In this document: positions 1 to 12,444 of the stretch, one piece after another
How positions within the stretch are numbered: the first letter of the stretch is position 1
Layout: every line of letters starts with the position of its first letter
Source of the DNA: Beroe forskalii
Taxonomy: Eukaryota; Ctenophora; Nuda; Beroida; Beroidae
Direction: 5' to 3'
Assembly: GCA_011033025.1 (NCBI GenBank)
Contig: WFMF01000001.1
Coordinates: forward strand, 1,479,755 to 1,543,754
DNA length: 64,000 nt
The notes under the pieces: model-generated
Seen by the model: the letters and a program-made list of their open reading frames with translations, nothing else
Told to the model about the DNA's origin: nothing
Databases searched by the model: none
Program-made: the position numbers and the translations under genes

Positions 1-245
1 ACAACCAATTAAGAATGTCTAGAAAGAGCACATTTGGTGAGTTAAAACATGGTTTCAAGTCTTTATATCATACCAATTTGATGAAAATTTATAAAAAAAA
101 CCCCATTTTTTGCAAAATTCAGTGGGCTAAACGTATAAAAGAGGTCGAAATACGTCTTAGGCGAGTAATCATTTTCACATAAGATGACCATTTCTGATTG
201 TTAACAAAACATAAAACACTATTATAATCCATAAATACATCGTAC

Positions 246-1145
246 CGGGGGGGGGTTCAGCAGTAAGTGGGAGGACGGCATCACCCTATCTGGTCAAGAA
301 TCCCAACCACCCACCCACCCACCAGATAGCGGCATGCCTGTAACTGGTCAAGCTGAACTGAAAATTAGACCCACCCCTACAAGCTACAGAAATTGTTTCA
401 GGGACCACAAATTGGTTGCAAAAAAAAGCGACCCTTTGTTTCATATAATCTTAGTTTCTCACTCTTATCAAATATATAAAGTCACTTACTCTTTACGAAG
501 TGATTCCTTTCTAGGGACACAATCAATTTAATACCCAAAATTGCTACAGATTTAAAAAAACACAAGAGAATTTTACCATACAACTGCCTAGATATCTAGA
601 TACCTAGAACTATCTAGACTGCACTGGGTGCAATGGGTAGGTATTGATGTGACCCGCAACATTTTTTACGAACTCAAAACTTTTTTACTAACTACTCTTA
701 GGTACTAATCAACTTGAAACTTTGAAGTCTTATCTACATAGTAACATTTATGTCACGTGAATTCTTCAAACAATTGTGCCAAATCATTGGCATATATCAT
801 CGATATTAGAAATCAGCTGGTTACGTCATCTTTTGTAGCATGTAATAGTCCATGATGACGTCACACCAATTTAAGGTTAAGATTCTGATTCATAATTAAA
901 TTTACTTAAGAGCGCTAGGAGCAGCCGAGAAATCCAGTTTCAATATCCAAAATTTCTGAAAATGGGCATTTTTGACAAATTTTTCACAAATTTCGTAACA
1001 AATTTAGTGGATTTACTGCATTTTACCCTAAAATTTATACCATTTACCGTCTGCCGCTATCTGGTCGCTAGTTCGAAGTACCCACCCACCCCCCATGCCC
1101 TTAAGTGTGATGCCGTCCATACCACTTACCGCTGAACCCCCCCCG
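246..1145. mobile_element. Poly-G-terminus DNA transposon, copy 1 (non-autonomous, 900 bp)
   Basis: Both ends are inverted: the left starts CGGGGGGGGGTTCAGC and the right ends GCTGAACCCCCCCCG. The inversion continues inward through the GACGGCATCAC stretch. The element is flanked by the 7-bp direct repeat ATCGTAC (239-245 and 1146-1152). Subterminal blocks contain CCAGATAG/CTATCTGG motifs and runs of ACCCACCC. I see no ORF of transposase size, so it must be mobilised in trans. Its termini, 7-bp duplication and ACCCACCC-rich shoulders match the two larger elements at 14862 and 28641, although the sequence next to the poly-G differs, so this is a separate subfamily. Superfamily not assigned. Confidence 0.85.
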
Positions 1146-1152
1146 ATCGTAC

Positions 1153-2302
1153 TGAAATGGGGAAGCAGTAATTTTAAGTTTGATATTACAAAATAAGCAA
1201 CTAAAATCACTTCTTTTCATCTTACAAGGGTCCTTCAGATTTAGATGCTACTTATCTTTCAAACCCATGAGGTTTGAAATAGCAGTGTTTCTGAACTTCT
1301 TTCTCCAGCAGAAAGCACACAGAATCATGCTTGCAACAATAGGTAAACAACATAACTGCTGCCAGTAAGGAAATTTCTGTCCTCTTTGACAGTTTGCCAA
1401 AGCTTCTCTCTTTATCAGATAAGCCCCATGGATTTTGGATAGTTGCTTTCATGATGTCATTCTCTAAAGAGTGTTTTAACATGGTATATATCCAACCAAG
1501 TATATCCCATGTCTTCCTTGCTGCCAGAGTTGGGATTAATATCTGCTTGAAGAGTCATATTTTTTTTCAGATGGGTATAATATCTTGTGGTAAGTGCTTG
1601 GGAATTTACCTTCAACTTAAATTCTTGAGAAACCATTCCAAAATCCAAGGTATAAGGGCACACCCATTTATACATTTATGGTAACCATACTCCGACGCCC
1701 AGCTAGACTCACAGCAATAGAAAGTTGACAATTGCTTGCAATGCGAAATCTTGAATGGAAAAGTTATGTTGAATACATTATTAAGGCAAGAGCACGAAAT
1801 TGATGCTTTAAGGCCATCTATGCATTGTCTGATTGACATTAAATTCCGTAGAAACCCCATCTTTCCTGGCCAGTACGTTTGGCAGGATAATATTTGAGCA
1901 TGGCTCTCTACCGGAAGGAATGAATCCAATCTGAAAAACCATATATGTTGGGACAACATGCAAGTGGAACTTGTATTTGTATTTTCATTTCAACAGTGTT
2001 TGTTTGGACCAGGTCAAAAATATTGAAGAGTCATTATGATGAATGGTCTCATTTAGAGTATCCATACTTTCCATGATTACTGTACATCTATCACAGAATT
2101 TTCATCCAAAATATTATGCAGTTTACTTCATGGGTGGGTTTGCTCTATGTGGATTTGCTTTATGTTATGGCCAGCTCTAAAATTCTACCTGAATACCACG
2201 AATGGTCAATCAGAAATGGTCATTATATATCAAAATGATGACTCACCTAAGACGTATTTTGACCTCTTTCATACGTTCAGCCCCTGAATTTGGTAAAAAT
2301 TT
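1153..2302. other. No gene recognised
   Basis: AT-rich sequence with several overlapping ORFs of 60-115 codons on both strands. None shows a recognisable domain or splice-bounded exon. I regard it as intergenic or old repeat. Confidence 0.5.
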
Positions 2303-4917
2303 CCAGACTAAGTCAGTATGCAACATTCGAGTGGACAAAGTTGCTCAACGGTTTTTGGTAGTTCTAACTGTCCTTTATCAGAAAAATTAACTGCCCTTCC
2401 GTGAATCGACGTCATGGGGGGTGCTAGGGCCACGCCCATTTTTCGCATGGTTAAACGGCTGTAACTCCGGTTCCTTTTGGAGTTGGGAGCAAACCAACCA
2501 CCTTAAAATGACCGCAATGGACACATTATGTCAGGCGGATGATGGTTCTGAAGCCCTCAGACCTTTCGTTTTCGAGTTACAGCCAAAAACTGATTTTTCG
2601 TCACCCGCGAGCCAACGCAAGGTAAAAATCGTAACTTTCATTCCTTTTGGAGTAGGGCATGAACCAACCAGGTTAAAATAACCGCTATCACCTAATTATT
2701 TGGGATAGATGATGGTTTTGAAGCCATACGACCTTCTATTTTGTAGAAAATGCACAAAAAAGAGATTTAAGCAGCTACATAGCCATCGAACCTTATCGAA
2801 ACTAATATATATATTTTTTCTTCTCCACCAACTCCAGGACGTAAGGTCCATCCGTTAGCAACGGTTACTAGCCCTTCAGATCGTGTAGAATCGATGTAGC
2901 TTTAGCATGACATCTGATCTTTATGGTGACAAGTCGATATTGACCACGCCCTTTTCTAAGGTCATGGGCACACTTGATATTTCATAACTTGGCTCAGGAA
3001 GATCATAGGACGTAGATCCTTTCTTTTGAGCACCAACGAAGCTCGAAGGCCATGTTTGTATACAACTTGTACCTTAGCATATGCTTTAAAATGCTCAGAA
3101 AGAGAGTTATGGGCGAAAAGCTGATTTTTTGGGGCACCAGCTGGATAGCAGAGTCGATTTTTGTATCTTGGCCCAGTAAAGTCGTAGAGAATTCGTTTTG
3201 GGCGCAAATGAACTGTAATAGCCATGTTTATACAGTACAACTTGTTAATAAAAATATACCCTAAAATGTTCAGCAAGAGAGTTATGGGCCAAAAACTGAT
3301 TTTTTGGGTATTCATAGGGCAAAGAGTAGGCGATTATTGTACCTTAGCCCAGGAAGATTTCAGAGACTTCACTTTGGGCGCAAACGGAGTGCAATTGTCA
3401 TACTGTTTTACTTACAACTTGTTAGTAAGCATATGCCCTTCAATGATCAGGAAGGGATTTGTGGGCGAAAAACTGATTTTTGGGCACATGTGGTGCATAG
3501 TACCTACCTATAATTGTACCCATTGTCCGCTCCCAATGAGGACCCAATTTGACAACCTGCTGTAGGCAGCCCGTGGTCCAATCTAGTATTGAGTTTGAGT
3601 TCGATGTAGTGTAACCTGGAACTTGAGGTAGATCAGGATTGCTTCTCAAGAGGCTTCCAAGTTGAGGATGGTCAAGGCAAGAGGTGGGATGTCAGTCTTG
3701 ATTTGAATGTCTCGAAGGATGGAGGACTTAATTGTCTTTTGGAACAACATTCCACAGACTCTGACCAAGAATGGCAGATGAGTGACTGTACAGCGATTAT
3801 GTGAGGGTTGTTGCCTTCGTAGAGTCTTTGTATTGGTCTTTAAGAGTATAAGAAGCCTGATAGCCATACAGTTTATACTTTTACATACAAATTTCTGAAC
3901 AATTTCTATATAAACATGGCCATTAATGTTCTTTTAAGACCAAATCAAAGTTTTACATGCTAGTGTACATCATTGGATGTCCTACTGGGAAGTGTGAATC
4001 TAAGACATCAAGAAACTGGAATCCATCCAACATGCTTTTACAGGCAACATCATTGGATATCCTTCTGAGAAAGGTTGAAGAGGCTTGGTCTGATGTCCCT
4101 CCAGAGGCGTAGAGAGCGTTATGTGATAATGCACAATGCATAATATAATGTGAAAGATCTGGCAGTGTGCTATACGAAACGACCTAGGATTCTTCATCTA
4201 ATATGATCACCCTAGACTTGGAAGCTGCTGTTTTAAAGTACACCCAATGAATAAAAAGGAAGGAGCCCTCGATGAAATCGATGTATGATCACTCATTTGC
4301 CGTGCTTGGTCTGAGGTTGTGGAGTGTTGTTCCGGAAGACAATTCAGTCCTCCATCCTTCGAGACATTCAAATCAAGACTGACATCCCACCTCTTGCCTT
4401 GACCATCCTCAACTTGGAAGCCTCTTGAGAAGCAATCCTGATCTACCTCAAGTTCCAGGTTACACTACATCGAACTCAAACTCAATACTAGATTGGACCA
4501 CGGGCTGCCTACAGCAGGTTGTCAAATTGGGTCCTCATTGGGAGCGGACAATGGGTACAATTATAGGTAGGTACTATGCACCACATGTGCCCAAAAATCA
4601 GTTTTTCGCCCACAACTCCCTTCCTGATCATTGAAGGGCATATGCTTACTAACAAGTTGTACATAAAACAGTATGACAATTGCACTCCGTTTGCGCCCAA
4701 AGTGAAGTCTCTGAAATCTTCCTGGGCTAAGGTACAATAATCGCCTACTCTTTGCCCTATGGATACCCAAAAAATCAGTTTTTCGCCCATAACTCTCTTG
4801 CTGAACATTTTAGGGTATATTTTTATTAACAAGTTGTACTGTATAAACATGGCTATTACAGTTCATTTGCGCCCAAAACGAATTCTCTACGACTTTACTG
4901 GGCCAAGATACAAAATC
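2303..4917. mobile_element. Foldback (long inverted repeat) element, copy A, right arm truncated
   Basis: The left arm begins at CCAGACTAAGTCAG and runs through a series of diverged tandem units of about 180 bp. After a central segment (about 3760-4290), the arm sequence returns in reverse complement (4300-4917); for example, 4425-4850 mirrors 3224-3650. The right arm stops abruptly at 4917 next to Copia-like sequence, so about 1.5 kb of the arm is missing. Related copies lie at 12445 (copy B), 46688 (copy C, complete) and 63944 (fragment). Short ORFs in the arms are by-products of tandem units whose length keeps frame. No transposase was identified. Confidence 0.8.
2990..3515 (+). repeat. 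About three diverged ~175-180-bp tandem units in the foldback arm
   Basis: Each unit runs from a TTGGCCCAG/TTAGCCCAGG-like start through a 'cgtagagac..ttgggcgcaaa' block, a 'catgtttata..caacttgt' block and a 'gttatgggcgaaaaactgat' block. They begin near 2990, 3165 and 3340. An earlier pair (about 2457-2620 and 2635-2770), sharing CCTTTTGGAGT, continues the pattern. The same order is mirrored in the opposite arm and in copies B and C. Confidence 0.75.
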
Positions 4918-5080
4918 GACTCTTGGGTTTCCAATTTGATATTCGTGATATGATTTAGATATTCTGATAATGTTATTATCACTGTATTTCTGGATTACTC
5001 ATTGATGATATATTATTTCAGATTGGTATATTGGCAACTTGCTGTTTCACTCCATTTAAGTTATAACAAATGGTAGTGGG

Positions 5081-6905
5081 ATGGATAGCAAAGCAACAAG
5101 TAAAGCTCTCAAGTTTGATGGAACTGGGTATGAACAATGGAAGAAAGTTACTTCAATCTGGAAAGAAGTAACAACGATTGAAGAATCAAAGAGAGGTCCT
5201 TATCTTATACTTCAAATGTCAGGTAAAGCACTTAATGTTGCACTTGACCTGAAAGATAAGTCTTTGAAGAACATAACTGATGAATTTGATAAGATATTTG
5301 GGGAACCAAATGAAGTTCTTGCTAAGTATGAGAAATTTGATGAATTTAAAAAGGACTACTGATCAATCAATGCAAGTATATTCATGAATTTGAAAGACAA
5401 GTTGATGAACTTGATGCTCTAAAATTAAACATCCCTGAACTAATCCTTTCTGTCAAGTTAGTCAAAGGGCCAATCTTTCAAGTAATGATGAAAAGATTGT
5501 AAGACTAGCATCTGGAAAAAGAAATGAAATTTGAAGAAACCAAGGGTTCATTAATTAGTATATCAGACAATGTTATGAATTCTAGCAAAGTGAATGATTC
5601 ATTTGTAAAAGTCAAAGAAAGAAAAGGTTGAGAGTGATCATACAACTTTCTATACTGACAGATGGCAACTGTTCCTTTGAGCCTATTGATGGCAATGAAG
5701 CAGTCTACTTTAACAAAAGATTCAAGCCTAATAGCAACAGCAGAAATGCTCATGGTTCAAGTGATAGATCTAAGGCCATGGAATCCAGGTTCAGGAATAG
5801 ACAATGTTACCATTGTGGTGATTTTAATCACTGGATAAGAGATTGTCCTGTTTTGAACAGTAGTAGTTACTCAAATAGAAAAAAGTGGTCACACCAATTC
5901 CCAGAGAGCACATAATTACCCTCGTCAGGTCCATAAATCATCTTCAAATGATACTTTTGCATGCTTTCACAATGACCATGACCAAAATGAAGAACTTTTC
6001 AGGCTATCAACTAACAATAGATCAGAAGATGATGAGATCAATGAAAAGCCTATTTTCCAGTCTAATATAGGCAATGAGATTGAAGAAATTCTATTGGTTG
6101 GGGAAACAGTCAATAAAGCATTACTTGACAGTGGTGCTAGTCAAACAGTTTGTGGTCTTGAATGGTATCAATGTTCCTTAGAATCATTGAATAAAACAGA
6201 AAGAAGAGTCCAAAGGAAAACAATTCATCCATGGTGTTCAAATTTGGAGCTGGTAAACTGGAAGCTATCAAGCAGAGCATCATTCCAGTTACAATTTGTA
6301 ATAGATCTATTCTTCTAACAGTTCATGTTGTTGATACAGATATTCCATTGTTTTATGCAGATCAAAAATTTGAGGATGATTTTTGTTTGTATTGATAATG
6401 AAAAGTTCAAGCTAATGACAACATCTTCAGGGCACTATGTAATCCCTATCAATGAAAAGATCCTTTCATGTGTGAACTATGTTTCAGAAACTACACAGGA
6501 AATATTTACTGTTGAGATGGATAACAAATCAATGGCAAAAAAGCTACATAGGCGATTTGCTCATGCATCATGTGATCAAATTTGTAAGTTACTTAAAGGC
6601 TGATGCTCATTCGGCAGATCTAGAAAACAATCTTAAAATTGTTGAAGATTCATGTGAGTTTTGTAAGAAGCACAAAAGATCACATCTAGACCTACTGTTT
6701 GCTTACCGATGGCCGAAAGTTTCAATGAACTAGTAGCATTGGATCTGAAGCTTATTAGAGGCTTAGGGTACTGCATTGCATTGACTATGTTACAAGATTT
6801 TCAGGAGCTCAGGTAGTAAGTTGCAAAGAAGCAGAAGAAATAATTGAAAAATTCTTCTCAAGTTGGATCAGTGTGTTTGGTTCTCCTGAGAAAGGGAAAT
6901 ATGCA
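5081..6905 (+). pseudogene. Decayed Copia-type retrotransposon gag-pol fragment
   Basis: Reading frames on the plus strand, in order, give a gag-like segment (5081-5362), a CCHC zinc knuckle (CYHCGDFNHWIRDC, about 5803-5845), an aspartic protease active site (LLDSGASQTVCG, near 6120-6155), a GAG-pre-integrase block (KLHRRFAHASCDQICKLLKG, ending 6601) and the Cys pair that opens the integrase (CEFCKKHKRS, about 6650-6680). The integrase core is cut off near 6900, and no reverse transcriptase, RNase H or LTRs were found. Stops and frame changes at 5362, 5630 and 6320 show that it is dead. The protease-to-integrase order without an intervening RT is diagnostic of Ty1/Copia elements. It abuts foldback copy A at 4917. 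Confidence 0.85.
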
Positions 6906-7686
6906 GAGCCGGCACAAGCAACAGATAAAATGGCATGAAAAGTTGTAGCAGCACACCCAGAGACTGAACACGAGGTGAAGATTCAATCAAAATGCAATTC
7001 ATGTGATCTGCGATATGATTTTTAATCATGCGCCAAAAGAGTCGCAACCGCGGTTACGTTACATATGCGCTAAGTTCAAACATTCAATTCAGTGCGACCA
7101 CTCATGATTTTACTGGACTCTTGTATGTTTATTTGGTTTAATTGTATGGGTTGGAATGAAATAGCCACATATATGGCCATTTTGGATTAAAACCACAAAT
7201 TCATGCCGGTATGATGCGATGATCGCAAGTTGATGGTCACTGCGCGCGCGGCGCAAATTGCACCATGACCAATATGCCGCTAATAATATGGAATTGAAAG
7301 AAACATATAAATAAGGCAGAATGCAATTAAAAAAGGTTTTGTAATCAATAAATAATTTACAACATCATTAAGATAATTTATTCTCCTCGAAATTTTGAGT
7401 TGTGAAAATAACGATTTTTAAATGCGCCAGGCCACGCGCGGCTTATTGGAGAAAATAACTTTGCGAACGCGAAATAAGCTGCATCGCGTACGAATTCTTT
7501 GATTCCGCCATTTTGTTTTGCAGTTGCTCAGATTCTTCTAAAAGCTTTTTCATTTGCATTTGCTGTAACTGCAGAAGTTTTTTCTTTTTCTTATAAGCTT
7601 TCCGTTCACGTGACTTTCAGTTTTAATTTCATTATACTCTGCGATTGGTTTGATGCTTAATTAACGAGACATCGTGCCCACTGTCC
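6906..7686. other. No gene recognised
   Basis: AT-rich with short GC blocks (GCGCGCGCGGCGC near 7240). No coding signal, tandem array or clear inverted termini were seen. Confidence 0.4.
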
Positions 7687-8253
7687 AATTTGGGAGAACG
7701 AGGTCGTTCAGATATAACACTCACGTATACGACTGTCGCCTATTATTAGCTTTAGTGATAAGACCGATAATGGATTTATTTTTGGTCGCTGTGCGGCTGT
7801 TTTACGACAATTATACCGATAAAAGGCCGTCTTATATATAACAGAACCGTACAATTGCCGCAAAACAGCCGCACAGCGAGCTAAAATAAAGCGTACACCG
7901 ACCGAGACCAGGGCCACGGGATACCGGGTGTCCGGGTGTTTTAAAGCCCATATATACACTGGTTATAATGGCCGATATGAGGCTCATATTCGAAGTTAAG
8001 TTGTACGCTTACGGTCATTTGCCATTGCATAAGACACATATTCTAGTATGACCGTACAACTTATATAAGTTGTACCGTTCTGTTATATATAAGACGGCCT
8101 TTTATCGGTATAATTGTCGTAAAACAGCCGCACAGTGGCTAAAACAAAGCTTACACCGACCACGGGATACCATTATCGGTCTTTCACTAAGCCAATAATA
8201 GGCGACAGTCGTATACGTGAGTGTTATATCTGAACGACCTCGTTCTCCAAATT
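7687..8253. mobile_element. Palindromic MITE-like element
   Basis: The left arm (about 7687-7850) begins AATTTGGGAGAACGAGG and continues with 'cagatataacactcacgtat'. The right arm (about 8070-8253) is its reverse complement, ending CCTCGTTCTCCAAATT. The arms share more than 150 bp, including the segments encoding 'gccgcacagc' and 'aaaggccgtctta', so the transcript would fold back on itself. No target duplication could be fixed. No ORF of note. Confidence 0.7.
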
Positions 8254-8778
8254 ATATGACCCTCATAGCGGCCATGAATGACTAGTAAAAAAAGGCTCTC
8301 AATGAATAGTGTGCTTTGGCTGCCTACAACGTCTTTCTACCGGTTATTTGTGGCCATGCCAATTTAAAGTATAGAGGCCTAGTATCGGCCTCGAAAGTCA
8401 CCAATTTTAGCCTTGATTGATCTGATCTCTTGCTGCGTTTCTTTTTGTTACTGTCTTGACCACGATAGTAATAGGATTTTACGCCGTTCTGTCGTTGAGT
8501 GTTGACCTTAAGGGCATAAGGCCATGCGGTTGAATAAACGAAAATAGGGTAAGTATTCGTTCACGTTCCCACCCTTGTTCTGCAATTGCATTTGTTAAGA
8601 ACAAAAAGTCTGAATCACTGATTTTGAATGTGCTGCGCGCCATTGCGCGCCGCGCATTGGAATGTTGATGGACGAATCGTCTAATTATTTGAGCCTAACG
8701 CTACCAAAACTTGACGTAGCGCGCGGACCTAAATGGCGTGTACGCGCCGCGCACCAATGAGTGCATAGGTTTCGTAGG

Positions 8779-8866
8779 GTAAGGTTAGGTTTATGGTTAG
8801 GTTTAGGATACAGAAAAATTGACGTTTAGATCTGTGACGTCACTCAGAGCCGTTTATATGGGAGAG
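8779..8866. repeat. CRE-containing dispersed repeat
   Basis: This carries TTAGGTTTAGGATACA, GACGTTTAGATCTGTGACGT and CACTCAG, all of which recur in inverted copies at 53028-53600 and partly at 54635-54690. The core TGACGTCA is a perfect CREB/ATF palindrome, but its copy number points to a repeat family rather than a single promoter. Confidence 0.6.
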
Positions 8867-9490
8867 ATACGTATACCAGGGCTTCCCGGTCCCTGTCCTC
8901 AGAAAGAGCACCACGTTGCAGTTGCCTTAACCAGCGCCCTGGTTTCGCGCACGAGGTGCGCGGCTCGCCGGCTCGACGCTCCTGGTTAGGGGAAGGTACC
9001 ACGCAACGCAAACAAGGGTATACGTTGCTAAACACGTATATCCCTGTTTGCGCTGCACGCACACACACACAACTATGCGGGTCGTGTCACTCCTTTTGAG
9101 GAGTGAAACGACAGCGTGCGCCGCGCGCTTAGAGGGCTTTGGTTGGAGTAATAATTTACACAAAACTCTTAACCGAAGACTTAACTGAATTATTCAACAA
9201 TTTAAATTTTTTAATGTAAGTGTATTTTCTGAACTAGTACATACCATGCCAGGGTATAACATCAAATGAAAAGTTTTTATCAAGTACTTTATGTTGCATT
9301 TTAGTAATGAAACCATGAACACACTGTAACATGTCTTGAAATGAACGATGTAGTAGTAGTTTTGTGAAGAGTTTGTTGTGGAACCGTGTTGCTGTAAAGC
9401 AAAAAGTTTTATACTTTATACTTTTATACAGTTAAATATCGTTTTACGGGCACCCAACGATCATCCCCCCACATTTTTGATGCTAGAAAT
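8867..9490. other. GC-rich repeat tract then AT-rich spacer, no gene
   Basis: 8890-9130 contains 'cagcgccctggttt.gcgca', CGCGCGC and 'ggtatacgttgctaaacacg' modules that recur at 51720-52300. An (AC)n tract lies at 9058-9072. The remainder is AT-rich with no coding signal. Confidence 0.45.
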
Positions 9491-10091
9491 CACATTGAAT
9501 TTGAATTTGAATATCATTTTACAGCACAATTACAATATATATTTTTTCAATAATTTATACAAAGGAGCATCTCAGTTGTGCTGAGGGACAGCACTTAGTC
9601 AATCATCAAGACTGTTATCAAGGCCACCCATTAGGGAAATAAATATAATATATCAAATAATATGCTGAAATAAATTGGTTAGTTAATTTCAAAACACTCT
9701 CAATAAAGTGCATACTGTAAAGAATAAAAATAGTATTTAACTTATTTACAGAAACATGAAGCTGCATTTTAGTGACTTGCCAAGGTCAGGCTGCATTTTA
9801 ATGACAATCCCAGGTCAAAATAATAATTTAAGTAATAATTTAATTAAAAAGTCCCTCAGCAGCACAATATATTCATTAAAATGAAAATGAAAAGAATGAA
9901 AAAATAAGAAGTTAAAAATAATGGCAGTACATATTGTGATACTGGGGTGTGGCAGCAAAACATTCATAACATAAATAATTACTGTCAATTGAGAGGAAAC
10001 TGCAACATTGTTAATAAGGGGTATAGGAAATTTTTAGTATGAGATAGCATCCAAAGCAAATCAATACCTAGATCCTGATCCTATATCTATG

Positions 10092-11276
10092 TTACACCTT
10101 AAGTTTATATATGTGGTCAAATGAATTGTTAATTGTATAGCTAAAATCACTAGTTACCGAGTCCAATAGACGAGTTTTGTATTTTTTCCCAAAATCTTTT
10201 GGATCACTTATACTTCTTAGATCAAGTGGAATGCTATTCCATGCCTTAACACCTAAGTAATAAAAATTCTTCAGATTTTTTGATTTTGGAGTATAAAGAT
10301 TACATTGAGCTCCATCCCTGCTTCCTCCAGATATGTAGTTGAATTTGTAGATAAAGTTAGATGGGCTATGTCCATTTAGTATTTTGAACATATAGGATGA
10401 TAAGTGGACCTGGCGTCTTAAGTGCAGGGGGAGCCATTTCATATCTCTATATACATTTATGCTGCTTTCGGTTTTTTCAACACCTAAGGCAATTTTAGCA
10501 ACTTTCTTATAAAGGATGTCTAATTCGTGAAGCTTTGTCTTCGGAGCTCTGCCATATATAGTGTCTAAGTAATCAAAGTGGGGTAGCATTAGTGAATTAG
10601 CAAACATTTTCCTATATTTTACAGGCAGTAGACTACTTCCTCTGTACATAGCACCTATTCTTTTCTGGATCTTTTTCTTAATATAGTCAATATGGATATC
10701 AAATTTAAGTTGATTATCCACCATCAGACCTAGATATTTGAAGCACTTACATTCTTTAATAGCATAATTATTACTTAATCTGATTTTAACTGAGAAGTTG
10801 GCCTTATCGAAGATTAGGATCTTTGTTTTTTCTATGTTAAGGGATAGCTTGTTAACACTTAGCCACTTAATTATTGTTAGCATTTCTATCCCCACTGAGG
10901 TAACTTATTGCGACATACATTATCAAATAATAGTGCACCATCATCAGCAAATAGATATGGATGAGACAAATTACATGCATTCACCAAATCATTGATGTAG
11001 ATACTAAATAGGAGTGGTCCAAGTAGACTGCCTTGTGGAACCTCAAATTTGATACTGAGAAAAGCTGCTTTTACCTAGAAATTTTGTGGCTTGCTTTCGA
11101 TTATTAAGATAGTTTGTGATCCACAGAATAACAGTTCCATCTACCCCATAAAATTTAAGTTTACTGATAAGTATACTATGGTCAACTGTGTCAACTGCCT
11201 TCTTAATGTCAAGAAAAATTAATGCTGGTATGTTGCCATTTGATTTATAGTCAAATATCTTTATCAAACATATCAA
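10092..11276 (-). pseudogene. LINE ORF2: reverse transcriptase and C-terminal domain
   Basis: The RT core is read from 11276 on the minus strand: FLDIKKAVDTVDHSILISKL (the conserved aspartate block 'DxxKAxDTVDH'), then YGVDGTVILWITNYLNNRKQ. A frame change near 11050 leads to VPQGSLLGPLLF and to FADD, the catalytic YxDD box in its FADD form (about 10955). The following 267-residue frame (10895-10092) contains the thumb (LNIEKTKI, FKYLGLMVD) and the typical LINE tail (VKAWNSIPLDLR). Several frameshifts make this copy inactive. The region between 11280 and 11853 is too decayed to read. Confidence 0.88.
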
Positions 11277-11852
11277 GGGTCAGAGATAAGTTGTTGAATA
11301 ATTCTTCCTAAATCCATATTGTCGGTCACTTAGAAGCTTGTTGGTCTCAAAATAATCAGTTAATCAGTCCATTTACAAAAAATTCAATACATTTGATACA
11401 ATTGGTAGAATAGAAAATCGGCCTGTAAGTCATTAGGGTCATTATCTCCTACTTTTTGAAAATAGGCGAGACAACAGCTAGTTTACAAAGATTCGGGAAC
11501 TGACCTGTAGAATGCTTTTAGATTTACAATGTGGGTAATACTATGAACAATGATGGAGTAAAATAGATTTCTATAACTTTTAATTGCAGCTTATCATTTA
11601 TAGCTTTATTCGATGACAATGAAGATATGTAGTTTTTAATCCATGTCACTAGAAACCTCTGTAGAGAAACATGTGAAAGTGGAACCAGTGGCATTAGTTA
11701 AGAAATCTTTATAGCTTATGTTATTGCATATTGGGACTGTTGCATTTAACTAGGTCCTATTTCACAGAAATTTTCATTCATGATTCTGCTGTTAAAGAAT
11801 TTTCATCTAATTGAGGGTTGTGTGTTTTGTTTTAGGTAGATTTGTGGCTAGT

Positions 11853-12444
11853 TTAATTGATTTCAAGATCCCCTGAGGGTCGTTTTGCACTTTTTGACCT
11901 AAGATCTTGAACTAGATTTTCACGTTTGTTGTTCTTAGTTATTTTATTAGTTATGTTACGCTGCTTCCGATATTCGTCCCATGCTAAGTGAGCATTCATA
12001 CAATTATTGCAAACATTACAAGTCCCACACTTAGATTCTTCTAACTTTTTAAGTTTTGCCTTAAATTTCCTGTGCAATCTCTTCTTGAGCCTAATGGCAT
12101 CTAGACTTTCCTGAGAGGGTTTATAGATAAAACTTTCGTGCTTCTTAATAGTTTTAATGGGGAAGAAATGGTCATGATATCTATTCAAATGAGTCTCTAA
12201 GATAGCTACAGCTTTATCGACTTGGTTACATTCGAAAAGCGGTTTTAGATTAATATTTGCTAGATAGGTTTGGAAGGATTTAATGTTGTTATTACTATAA
12301 TCATGTACTAAAATTTTCTCAAACTTGGGGGGTTTTTCAACTTTAAAATTGAGTTCACACTTGATAGAAAAGTGATCACCTATCTTTTCTGGGAGTACTG
12401 ATGACGTTTCAAAGTCAGCATAACAATTGGTTATTATTACATCA
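11853..12444 (-). pseudogene. LINE ORF2: endonuclease C-terminus and Cys-rich linker
   Basis: From the junction with foldback copy B the frame reads IDVIITNCYAD and IGDHFSIKCEL, matching the last two blocks of APE-type LINE endonucleases (the catalytic His is in the DHF block). A basic linker follows with a four-cysteine knot, CGTCNVCNNC (about 12027-11998), and a Lys/Arg-rich stretch leading towards the RT. The open frame extends upstream into copy B, which is an artefact of insertion. About 100 residues expected between the endonuclease halves are absent, so DNA was lost around the insertion. Confidence 0.8.

Noticed and set aside
3224-3565. ORFs of 60-117 codons in foldback arms, repeated at 4509, 13349 and elsewhere, that look like a conserved protein
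   Set aside because: They arise on both strands from tandem units whose length keeps frame, and identity is equal at all codon positions. Repetition reflects DNA copies, not protein conservation.
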